Source: JALZOC01 sp031361295 | GTDB taxonomy: Bacteria; Acidobacteriota; Vicinamibacteria; Vicinamibacterales; 2-12-FULL-66-21 | Assembly: GCA_031361295.1 (NCBI GenBank) | Contig: JANMCN010000171.1 | Span: 1-5,266 of the forward strand | Direction of reading: 5' to 3' | DNA length: 5,266 nt | Part shown: positions 1-4,951 of the stretch, piece by piece | Numbering within the stretch: position 1 is the stretch's first letter | How the letters are laid out: each line of letters opens with the position of its first letter | Made by a program: the position numbers and the translations under genes | Notes under the pieces: model-generated | Databases searched by the model: none | What the model saw: the letters and a program-made list of their open reading frames with translations, nothing else | Told to the model about the DNA's origin: nothing

Positions 1-65
1 GCGTCGCGGAGGGGTGTGCCGGTCAGCGTGGATGGTTGACGCGTGAAGAACTTGATTAGATCCAT
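1..65 (-). CDS. Possible N-terminal fragment of a leftward gene, product unknown
   Basis: On the minus strand an ATG at 65-63 opens a frame that stays open to the left edge and begins MDLIKFFTRQPSTLTG. An in-frame TGA lies two codons upstream, so this ATG is the first possible ATG start. The bases before it include GGTGA, part of the anti-Shine-Dalgarno complement, ending 3 nt from the ATG. A TATAGT hexamer about 43 nt further upstream could be a -10 element. The N-terminus (acidic residue, then a short hydrophobic and basic stretch) looks protein-like, but only 21 codons are visible. I recognise no family. If real, it is divergent from the lipoprotein gene to the right. The alternative is that the left edge holds the 3' end of a rightward gene; all three plus frames stop by position 59. 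Confidence 0.35.
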   Translation of the reverse strand, partial: MDLIKFFTRQPSTLTGTPLRD

Positions 66-107
66 GGCTCACCACTTGGGAGCACGAGCAGACGCCGCGC
101 CGGGTGC

Positions 108-113
108 ACTATA
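108..113 (-). promoter_or_regulatory. Possible -10 element for the left-edge leftward gene
   Basis: Read on the minus strand the bases are TATAGT, five of six matches to TATAAT, in an otherwise GC-rich stretch. It lies about 43 nt upstream of the putative ATG at 65. At 17 nt spacing the -35 position reads GTCAAC, which is a poor match. This is weak support for a promoter of the edge gene. Confidence 0.25.
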
Positions 114-335
114 CACCGCATCGCCCTCGAGTTGACCGGCGCTGCTGCCAGACTCGGCGGGAACGATCAGCGCGCTCGCGTCGAAGTGCCGACGAGCCTC
201 AGGCCCTCTGTGTGCGCGGCACGCGACCCGCTCGTGGCGCGGCGTGCGTCGCGGATAACGTCGCCCGGTCGCGCTTCGTGCTCGACGGTGCCCGCCCGAA
301 ACGCAGTAGGGTCCGTGCGCCGGTTCGTCACTCGG

Positions 336-935
336 ATGTCGAGTAGCCGGATGCTCGCCCTGGCGTTGCTCCTGGCGGGCTGCGGGAGCCGGGGGGAGCT
401 GACGGCTCCGACTCCCCCCTTGGCACCGAACCCAGGTCTTGCCTGCGGCGTCGAGCGGTGGTTCGTGAAAACGCTGGCGGACCCGGACGCCGGCCGGGTC
501 GACGTGTCAGCCGCGACGCGGATCACGATCCGCGACCTCAACGCGCTGCCTGCACATTGTGAGGGAGGGCCCGACCGCCGCCTCTACAGTGCAGAGTTCC
601 GGACATTCGAGATCGTCGGCCGTGTCACCTACGTGGCGCACGAGGACGACCGGGACTATCACCTGGCGCTCGAGGATCCGGACGCGCCCGGCTCCACGGT
701 CGTGACAGAACTCGCCGATACGCTGTGCGGTGGCGCCTCGATGTCGCCCCATCTCGCGACGTTGCGGAGCGTGGAGGGGATGTTCGCGAGCATTCTGGGG
801 TCACGCCCGCCGACCACGCTGGTCGGCTCGATCGTGCGCATCCAGGGCGTGGGGTTCTACGACTTCGATCACGGTCAGCGCGGACGCGCGCGGAACTGCA
901 TCGAGCTGCATCCGATCGTCTCAATCTCGCGTTGA
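336..935 (+). CDS. Conserved lipoprotein of unknown function (EDDRDxHL / GVGFxDFDHGQ family)
   Basis: This is a 199-residue predicted lipoprotein. Residues 1-15 form a short signal peptide ending in the lipobox LLAG-C, with C16 as the lipidation site, so the protein should be membrane-anchored and face the periplasm. A short Pro-rich linker (24-33) follows, then a soluble domain with WFVKTL (42-47), EDDRDYHLAL (103-112), SPHL (137-140) and GVGFYDFDHGQ (171-181) followed by NCIELHP (187-193). From memory, this motif order (W-x-VKTL near the start, an acidic DDRD-x-HL strand, FFDxxHGQ and an IELHP ending) recurs in a family of hypothetical secreted proteins from Acidobacteria, Actinobacteria and others. 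No activity is assigned to that family. The conserved Asp and His residues could bind a ligand or metal, which is inference. The frame is open upstream to an ATG at 132, but residues encoded there are Arg/Ala-rich and would bury the signal peptide, so I start at 336. A GTG at 315, giving an MRRFVTR start with AGTAGGG just upstream, is a good alternative. Four cysteines after C16 (37, 75, 131, 188) could form disulfides. Confidence 0.8.
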   Translation: MSSSRMLALALLLAGCGSRGELTAPTPPLAPNPGLACGVERWFVKTLADPDAGRVDVSAATRITIRDLNALPAHCEGGPDRRLYSAEFRTFEIVGRVTYVAHEDDRDYHLALEDPDAPGSTVVTELADTLCGGASMSPHLATLRSVEGMFASILGSRPPTTLVGSIVRIQGVGFYDFDHGQRGRARNCIELHPIVSISR

Positions 936-939
936 TCGT

Positions 940-991
940 CGCTCGGGATTGAGACGCCGCCGGTGATGCCCCGACATCGGCATCCCGAGCG
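940..991 (+). terminator. Inverted repeat after the lipoprotein gene, possible terminator
   Basis: CGCTCGGGAT at 940-949 is perfectly repeated in inverted form as ATCCCGAGCG at 982-991, with a 32-nt loop, starting 4 nt after the lipoprotein stop. A shorter competing hairpin, GATGCC (965-970) with GGCATC (979-984), shares bases 982-984, so both cannot form at once. No T-run follows, so this is not a classical intrinsic terminator. It could act in mRNA 3'-end protection, attenuation or protein binding. Confidence 0.35.
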
Positions 992-1044
992 CGGCCCGCG
1001 CCGGCTCGACCGGCCTCATGGCTCGGGCAGCTGGCAACGCCTGC

Positions 1045-1073
1045 TCGACCCGCTTCGCCGATTGGGCTACCAT
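1045..1073 (+). promoter_or_regulatory. Possible sigma-70 promoter for the CBS-domain gene
   Basis: TCGACC (1045-1050, four of six matches to TTGACA) and TACCAT (1068-1073, four of six matches to TATAAT) are separated by 17 nt, about 120 nt upstream of the CBS start codon. The spacing is ideal but both boxes are imperfect. This is the best candidate I see in the 260-bp gap between the lipoprotein and CBS genes. Confidence 0.25.
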
Positions 1074-1179
1074 GCGCTCTCCTGGCCCGGCCGGCGACGG
1101 TCATCCTGCGCCGGTGGGGCCGCCCAACTGATCGTCGCCAGCAGTCCCGCCGCCGGCTGTGGCCGGTGCGAGCCGGACG

Positions 1180-1185
1180 AAGGAG
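1180..1185 (+). promoter_or_regulatory. Ribosome-binding site of the CBS-domain gene
   Basis: AAGGAG lies 9 nt before the ATG at 1195. It fixes that ATG as the start rather than the earlier in-frame ATG at 1159, whose extra 12 codons would include the ribosome-binding site itself. Confidence 0.75.
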
Positions 1186-1194
1186 TCCCGGATC

Positions 1195-1623
1195 ATGCCA
1201 GCCAACGTGCGACAGATGCTGCACGGCAAACCCGATGTGTTCGCGGTTGGGCCGGACGACACGGTGCTGGATGCCTTGCGGCTCATGGCCGACCGGAATA
1301 TCGGGGCCGTCCTCGTCCTCCGCGATCAGACAGTCGAGGGCATCCTCTCCGAACGCGACTACGCACGGAAAGTGATCCTGCTCGGCAAGCGCTCCGAGGA
1401 CACGCTGGTCCGCGAGATCATGACGACGAGGGTCATCTGCGTCGCACCGGAGTGGACCACGGAGCAGTGCATGGCGCTCATGACCGACAAGCACGTCCGG
1501 CACCTGCCCGTGACGGAACGGGACCGGGTGATCGGAGTCATCTCCATCGGCGACGTCGTCCGCGCGGTGGTCGAGGAGCAGCAGTTCACGATCCGCTCCC
1601 TCGAACGCTACATCAGCTCCTGA
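1195..1623 (+). CDS. Tandem CBS-domain protein, probable adenine-nucleotide sensor
   Basis: The product is a 142-residue soluble protein made of one CBS pair (Bateman module) and little else. CBS1 covers about residues 7-65 and ends with GILSERDYARKV (49-60). CBS2 covers about 73-128 and ends with GVISIGDVVRAV (114-125). The SERD and SIGD segments carry the Asp that in many CBS pairs contacts the ribose of bound AMP, ATP or related ligands. REIMTTRVICVAPEWT (73-88) and CMALMTDKHVRHLPV (92-106) are typical of the stand-alone bacterial CBS-pair proteins related to the regulatory module of IMP dehydrogenase. No catalytic, transporter or DNA-binding domain is attached, so it probably regulates a partner encoded elsewhere in the cytoplasm. 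The start rests on AAGGAG 9 nt upstream. The gene converges on the sirtuin gene with a 136-bp gap. Ligand and partner are not evident from the sequence. Confidence 0.93.
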   Translation: MPANVRQMLHGKPDVFAVGPDDTVLDALRLMADRNIGAVLVLRDQTVEGILSERDYARKVILLGKRSEDTLVREIMTTRVICVAPEWTTEQCMALMTDKHVRHLPVTERDRVIGVISIGDVVRAVVEEQQFTIRSLERYISS

Positions 1624-1644
1624 CGCCGCTGAGACGCGTCCGTA

Positions 1645-1669
1645 GATGCCCGCGCATCGCACGGGTGCG
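1645..1669. repeat. Small back-to-back hairpins between the convergent CBS and sir2 genes
   Basis: GATGC (1645-1649) pairs with GCATC (1654-1658) over a 4-nt loop. Next to it, CGCA (1658-1661) pairs with TGCG (1666-1669) over another 4-nt loop. Both lie in the 136-bp convergent gap, where a bidirectional terminator would be expected. The stems are short and no T-runs follow, so the terminator role is only a possibility. I see no other strong stem in 1624-1759. Confidence 0.2.
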
Positions 1670-1759
1670 GCGGAACATCCGGGATGAGAGCGCCCGGGTG
1701 CACGTCCGTTCCGCAAGACCATCCTGCTTCCGAGGCGTCCCGGGGCCTTTCGTCACGAT

Positions 1760-2590
1760 TCACGCAAGCGCGGAAACCGCGTCGATCAGGGTCGATCCGA
1801 CGTCCCCCTCGATCTTGAGCTCCGCAAGATCATCGGCGCGCGTGCGCCCGCGATTGACGATGGCGATCGGCAAGCCGGCCTCGTGGGCCAGTCGCACGAA
1901 TCGAAAGCCCGAGTAGATCATCAGGGATGATCCGGCGACGAGCATCGCGTCCGCCCCAGCGAGCGCCTTGCACGCGTCTGCGTAGTGCTCGCCCGGCACG
2001 TTCTCGCCGAAAAAGACGACGTCCGGCTTGAGCAGGTGGCCACACCGCTCGCAGCGCGGCGCCGCGAACGATTCGATGATCGCGCCGTCGACATCGGCAT
2101 CGCCGTCCGGGGCGGTCGCTGCCTCAGCCGGCCAGGTGGCATTGGCGGCAGCGATGGTGCGCTGAAGATCTGCGCGGCTGGTGCGTTCGCCGCAACCGAG
2201 GCAGACGACGACGTCGAGTCGGCCGTGGAGGTCGAGGACCGTGCGGCTGCCGGCGCGCTGGTGCAGGCGGTCGACGTTCTGCGTGACGAGCTGGAGCAGC
2301 GTGCCGGCGCTCTCCCAGTCGGCGAACGCACGATGCGCGTCGTTCGGCACGGCGCTCGTGAAGCGTGGCCAGCCGGAGTACGCGCGCGCCCAGTAGCGCC
2401 GGTAGACCGCCTCCTGCGTACGAAACGCCTGGATCATCACCGGCGGCCGCCGCTTCCACTCGCCCCGATCATCGCGGTAGTCGGGGATTCCGGATGCCGT
2501 GCTGCACCCCGCGCCGGTGAGAGCGAAGACGCGACGATGGCGGGCCATCCAGCGGCGCAGCCGATCGTCGCCCGCATCCAACGTGGCCAT
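1760..2590 (-). CDS. NAD-dependent protein deacylase, class II (SIRT4-like) sirtuin
   Basis: This is a 276-residue Sir2-family enzyme expected to remove acetyl or related acyl groups from lysines, using NAD+ and releasing nicotinamide and O-acyl-ADP-ribose. All core motifs are present: GAGCSTASGIPDYRD (26-40, NAD pocket), TQNVDRLH (103-110), the catalytic His in LDLHG (H122), two zinc-binding pairs CLGC (130-133) and CERC (180-183), KPDVVFFGE (188-196), GSS (220-222) and NRG (246-248). The GAGCST signature, WPRF (74-77), QRAGSR (111-116) and the long insert between the Cys pairs, with an acidic PDGDADVDG run at 161-169, point to the class II SIRT4-like group rather than CobB or defence Sir2 domains. 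Length fits a complete cytoplasmic enzyme. TQNVDRLH has Arg108 where Gly is common. The ATG at 2590 is preceded by AGGA with 9 nt spacing. The gene converges on the CBS gene and diverges from the acyltransferase gene. Substrates cannot be inferred. Confidence 0.95.
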   Translation of the reverse strand: MATLDAGDDRLRRWMARHRRVFALTGAGCSTASGIPDYRDDRGEWKRRPPVMIQAFRTQEAVYRRYWARAYSGWPRFTSAVPNDAHRAFADWESAGTLLQLVTQNVDRLHQRAGSRTVLDLHGRLDVVVCLGCGERTSRADLQRTIAAANATWPAEAATAPDGDADVDGAIIESFAAPRCERCGHLLKPDVVFFGENVPGEHYADACKALAGADAMLVAGSSLMIYSGFRFVRLAHEAGLPIAIVNRGRTRADDLAELKIEGDVGSTLIDAVSALA

Positions 2591-2597
2591 CGAAGTC

Positions 2598-2603
2598 GAT
2601 CCT
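2598..2603 (-). promoter_or_regulatory. TAGGAT: overlapping ribosome-binding site and possible -10 box of sir2
   Basis: On the minus strand TAGGAT ends 7 nt before the sirtuin ATG. AGGA inside it can serve as a Shine-Dalgarno core. The whole hexamer also matches TATAAT at four of six positions. If it were the -10, transcription would begin at or within a couple of bases of the ATG, giving a nearly leaderless mRNA. The -35 region is GC-rich without a match, so the Shine-Dalgarno reading is preferred. Confidence 0.3.
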
Positions 2604-2680
2604 ATCGCAGGCGCAGGCCGTCCGCGCTTGGACCCGACTTGAAAGAGTTACCCGGCATCGAGAGGTCAGGCAGGAGCGAT

Positions 2681-2710
2681 TTGGCGAACCGGGCCACGTA
2701 CGCGTAGCGT
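2681..2710 (+). promoter_or_regulatory. Weak candidate promoter for the acyltransferase gene
   Basis: TTGGCG (2681-2686) resembles a -35 box at four of six positions. TAGCGT (2705-2710), 18 nt further on, matches a -10 at three of six. It sits in the 160-bp divergent gap between sir2 and the acyltransferase gene, about 40 nt before the ATG at 2751. The match is weak and is listed because a promoter is expected here. Confidence 0.2.
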
Positions 2711-2750
2711 ATGGGAGCGTGCGCATCCCCGCGAGAGAAGCCGATCCGCG

Positions 2751-3911
2751 ATGACCACTCCTGGACTCCTCCCTGAGCCTCCCCCGAGGCTGTTGTCTCT
2801 GGACGTGGTGCGCGGGATCACGATCGCGTTCATGATCATGGTCAACAATAACGGCGGACCCGCGTCGTGGGGCTTCATGCACCACGCCGCCTGGGATGGG
2901 CTGACCGTCACCGATCTCGTGTTTCCCACCTTCGTGCTGGTGATGGGCATCTCGGTGGTGTTTGCCATCGAGAGCAGGCTGGCGCGCGGCGCGACGCGGG
3001 GTCAGCTGGTACGGCACGCGGTGCAGCGGGCCGTGATCCTGTGCCTGCTGGGCATCGTCGTCAACAGCTTTCCCTTCTTCGAGCTCGAGCACATGCGTTT
3101 CTACGGCGTGCTGCAGCGCATCGCCGTCTGCTACCTGGCGGTGTCGCTGTTATACCTGTGGAACAGTCGCCCCTGGGCGATCGCGGCTGCCCTCGTGCTC
3201 GCGCTGGTCGGGTACTGGGTGCTCGTGCGCTGGGTTCCCGTGCCTGGTGCGGGGGTGCCGGGCCGCGACGTGCCGTTCCTGGATGTACGTCAGAACCTGG
3301 TGTCGTGGATCGATCGCCAGGTGTTTCCCTATCACCTGTACCGCGACGCGCCGGACCACAACGTGCGCGACCCTGAAGGCCTGCTGAGCGACCTGCCGGC
3401 GATCGGCACCGCGCTGTTGGGAATACTGACAGGCCTCTGGCTGCGGACGCGCCGATCGATGCCTGCGAAGGTGAGGGGGATGGCCGGCGCCGCCATCGGC
3501 AGCATGGCGCTCGGCTACCTGTGGGCGCTCTGGTTTCCGCTGAACAAGAACATGTGGACCAGTTCTTATGTCCTGGTGGCGGGAGGCTACTCGCTGGCGC
3601 TGGTGACGCTTGTCTTCTGGGCGGTGGAGCAGAAGGGGTGGCGGACGGGCTGGACGTGGCTGTGGCTGGTCTTCGGATCCAATGCGATTGCGGCGTACAT
3701 GTTCAGCGAGCTGCTGCCCGGAGTGCTGCACAACATCCACTTCGTTTCAGGGGGTCAGCGGACCGACGTGATCGCCTTTGTGGTGGCCCACGTGTTCGCG
3801 CACATTCCCCGCCCCGCATGGGCCGCGTTTGCCTATTCGGTCAGCTACACAGCGGTCTGTTTCGTGCCGGTGTGGATTCTCTACCGCAGGCGGATTTTCC
3901 TGAAGGTGTGA
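2751..3911 (+). CDS. DUF5009/NagX-type membrane acyltransferase (HGSNAT-like)
   Basis: The product is a 386-residue polytopic inner-membrane protein with about ten hydrophobic segments, related to heparan-alpha-glucosaminide N-acetyltransferase and bacterial NagX (COG4299). These proteins are thought to move acetyl groups across the membrane onto amino sugars. Family motifs appear in order: RLLSLDVVRGITIAFMIMVNN (13-33), HHAAWDGLTVTDLVFPTF (44-61), FYGVLQRIAVCY (117-128), DPEGLLSDLPAIGT (207-220), FPLNKNMWTSSYVL (262-275) and GSNAIAAY (309-316). By alignment from memory, His45 corresponds to the proposed acetyl-carrying active-site His of human HGSNAT (HAxWNGLT). The lumenal N-terminal region of the animal enzyme is absent, as is usual in bacteria. 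The ATG at 2751 has GAGAAG about 10 nt upstream. No nag or glycoside-hydrolase gene is next to it, so its sugar acceptor is not indicated. The acceptor could be a GlcNAc-type recycling product or a surface glycan. Homologues are common in Bacteroidota and Acidobacteriota, often near carbohydrate genes. Confidence 0.9.
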   Translation: MTTPGLLPEPPPRLLSLDVVRGITIAFMIMVNNNGGPASWGFMHHAAWDGLTVTDLVFPTFVLVMGISVVFAIESRLARGATRGQLVRHAVQRAVILCLLGIVVNSFPFFELEHMRFYGVLQRIAVCYLAVSLLYLWNSRPWAIAAALVLALVGYWVLVRWVPVPGAGVPGRDVPFLDVRQNLVSWIDRQVFPYHLYRDAPDHNVRDPEGLLSDLPAIGTALLGILTGLWLRTRRSMPAKVRGMAGAAIGSMALGYLWALWFPLNKNMWTSSYVLVAGGYSLALVTLVFWAVEQKGWRTGWTWLWLVFGSNAIAAYMFSELLPGVLHNIHFVSGGQRTDVIAFVVAHVFAHIPRPAWAAFAYSVSYTAVCFVPVWILYRRRIFLKV

Positions 3912-3923
3912 GGGCTGCAGCCC
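3912..3923. repeat. 12-bp perfect palindrome directly after the acyltransferase stop
   Basis: GGGCTGCAGCCC begins at the first base after the TGA and is its own reverse complement. With no loop it forms a poor RNA hairpin, but it could be a dimeric protein-binding site. It may also be chance in GC-rich DNA. Confidence 0.25.
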
Positions 3924-3965
3924 GGCGGCACGCAGAGGCGAATATCGGCCTCCGCTCTGCTGGCC

Positions 3966-4003
3966 GAAGACTCGACGCGAGTGGCTCCGAGGGGCGAGTC
4001 TTC
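3966..4003 (+). terminator. 9-bp perfect inverted repeat between the acyltransferase and comEA-like genes
   Basis: GAAGACTCG (3966-3974) is mirrored by CGAGTCTTC (3995-4003) across a 20-nt loop. A smaller stem, GAGGC (3935-3939) with GCCTC (3948-3952), lies upstream. There is no trailing T-run. The repeat lies 55 nt after one stop codon and about 90 nt before the next start codon. It may end the upstream transcript or act as an operator for the downstream gene. Confidence 0.35.
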
Positions 4004-4050
4004 ACAATCGGGGATCCGGCAGACCGCATTCGACGTGTTCTCAATCGCTC

Positions 4051-4056
4051 TAGGAT
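4051..4056 (+). promoter_or_regulatory. Possible -10 box for the comEA-like gene
   Basis: TAGGAT, followed by AAAC, is an A/T-rich island in a GC-rich gap, 38 nt before the ATG at 4095. It matches TATAAT at four of six positions. The region where a -35 should lie reads TTCGAC with 16 nt spacing, which is a poor match. The implied leader would be about 30 nt and would contain the GGGAGG ribosome-binding site. Confidence 0.3.
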
Positions 4057-4082
4057 AAACTGCCTTCCGGGCGGTCTCGCCC

Positions 4083-4088
4083 GGGAGG
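4083..4088 (+). promoter_or_regulatory. Ribosome-binding site of the comEA-like gene
   Basis: GGGAGG lies 6 nt before the ATG at 4095. It is one of the strongest Shine-Dalgarno matches in the window and confirms that start, which also gives a proper signal peptide. Confidence 0.75.
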
Positions 4089-4094
4089 TTCATC

Positions 4095-4949
4095 ATGGTT
4101 CAACACCTGTGCCATCGCGCGCTGACTCTGTTCACGTGTCTCCTGTTTCTCGCGGCCCCCGCCTTCGCGCAGGGGAGCGCGGGTAAAAAGCCGTTACCCG
4201 CGCCGGCGTCCGCCGGCGCTCCTGTCGATCTCAACAGCGCCTCGGAAAAAGACCTCGAGGCGCTCCCGGGTGTCGGCGCCGCCACAGCCAGGAAGATCAT
4301 TGCAGGTCGGCCGTATACGTCCACGGCGGATTTGTCGAAAGCTGGGGTTTCAAAGGCGACGATCGACAAAATCAACGGGTTGGTGACCGTCGGTGCGACC
4401 TCGGCGCCGGCGACTCGTCCGCAGTCAGAGTCACGGCGCCCATCGTCATCGCCCGCACCATCGGGGCCTGTTGATTTGAACACCGCGTCGGAGAAGGACC
4501 TCGAGGCGTTGCCCGGCGTCGGCCCTGCGACGGCGAAGAAGATCATCGCCGCTCGCCCCTACACCTCCGCAGCGGACCTCTCCAAGGCCGGCGTGCCAAA
4601 CGCGACCATTCAAAAGGTCACGCCGCTCGTGACGGCAAGCGCGGCCCCCGCACCTCCGGCGGCACCCCGCGCGCCTCGCGCGCCCGTCCCCCCTGCGCCG
4701 ACCAGTTCCAATGATCGCCCGACCACGGCTCCTTCAGGGGGGACTTCGACGCCGGCGTATCCCTCCTCGCGCCCCGATGCGCCCGCCCAACAGCCCCCAT
4801 CGGCGGGGATGGTGTGGGTGAATCTCGATACCAAGGTGTTTCACCATGCGGGCGATCGGTACTACGGCAAGACGAAGCACGGAAAGTGGATGACGGAGGC
4901 AGACGCGCTGGCGGCGGGGTATCGCGCCTCGAAGAGTGGGCCCAAGTGA
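4095..4949 (+). CDS. Secreted ComEA-like protein with two helix-hairpin-helix units
   Basis: The 284-residue precursor begins with a signal peptide (basic start, hydrophobic 9-22, cleavage likely after AFA at 23-25), so it acts outside the cytoplasm. Two ComEA-type helix-hairpin-helix units follow, at about 43-98 and 125-180. Each opens with VDLN(S/T)ASEKDLEALPGVG and has the GVGxATAxKII hairpin that grips the DNA backbone without sequence preference. A Pro/Ala/Ser-rich linker (about 182-238) leads to a compact C-terminal module, VWVNLDTKVFHHAGDRYYG (240-258) then KTKHGKWMTEADALAAGYR (259-277). That module recurs at the ends of other secreted or ComEA-like proteins in Acidobacteria and Proteobacteria, from memory, with no known role. 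In competence systems ComEA is the periplasmic DNA receptor that pulls DNA in. Classical Gram-negative ComEA has one such unit and is much shorter. No comEC or pilus gene is adjacent, so a role in uptake is an inference; binding extracellular DNA is an alternative. GGGAGG sits 6 nt before the start. Confidence 0.9.
   Translation: MVQHLCHRALTLFTCLLFLAAPAFAQGSAGKKPLPAPASAGAPVDLNSASEKDLEALPGVGAATARKIIAGRPYTSTADLSKAGVSKATIDKINGLVTVGATSAPATRPQSESRRPSSSPAPSGPVDLNTASEKDLEALPGVGPATAKKIIAARPYTSAADLSKAGVPNATIQKVTPLVTASAAPAPPAAPRAPRAPVPPAPTSSNDRPTTAPSGGTSTPAYPSSRPDAPAQQPPSAGMVWVNLDTKVFHHAGDRYYGKTKHGKWMTEADALAAGYRASKSGPK
4221..4634 (+). repeat. Internal duplication of the helix-hairpin-helix coding unit
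   Basis: Codons 43-98 (4221-4388) and 125-180 (4467-4634) encode near-copies offset by 82 residues (246 nt). By my alignment 44 of 55 residues match (44-98 against 126-180). The DNA is much less alike because many third positions differ, so the duplication is old and the protein sequence has been kept by selection. A Ser/Pro-rich spacer (about 99-124) separates the units. Confidence 0.85.
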
Positions 4950-4951
4950 GC

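Noticed and set aside
132..335. N-terminal extension of the lipoprotein frame to ATG 132
   Set aside because: The extension is Arg/Ala-rich, not protein-like, and would move the lipobox signal peptide into the interior of the protein.
66..335. Possible small gene or strong promoter in the upstream gap
   Set aside because: The short frames here have shadow-like composition. GATAAC at 254-259 resembles a -10 but lacks any -35 partner, so I see nothing definite apart from the TATAGT noted for the leftward edge gene.
625..1722. Long minus-strand open frame of 365 codons
   Set aside because: It lies antisense to the lipoprotein and the well-supported CBS gene. Its translation is rich in Arg, His, Asp and Pro without domain motifs, as expected for a shadow frame in GC-rich DNA.
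963..1916. Long plus-strand open frame of 317 codons
   Set aside because: It runs out of frame through the CBS gene and into the 3' end of sir2 on the opposite strand; the composition is Arg-rich and motif-free.
1760..2590. Sir2 as part of an anti-phage defence system
   Set aside because: The protein is a canonical class II deacylase with zinc Cys pairs and catalytic His. No Argonaute, HerA/helicase, SLOG or TIR partner is next to it.
1985..2707. Plus-strand open frame of 240 codons opposite sir2
   Set aside because: It is antisense to a complete sirtuin with all catalytic motifs; the low-complexity Arg/Ala translation has no recognisable domain.
3150..3740. Minus-strand open frame of 196 codons within the acyltransferase gene
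   Set aside because: It is antisense to a membrane protein with clear family motifs; its Gln/His/Arg-rich translation is typical of antisense shadow frames.
4221..4634. CRISPR-like or tandem DNA repeat
   Set aside because: There are only two copies, 246 nt apart, coding and diverged at synonymous sites, which is a protein-domain duplication.
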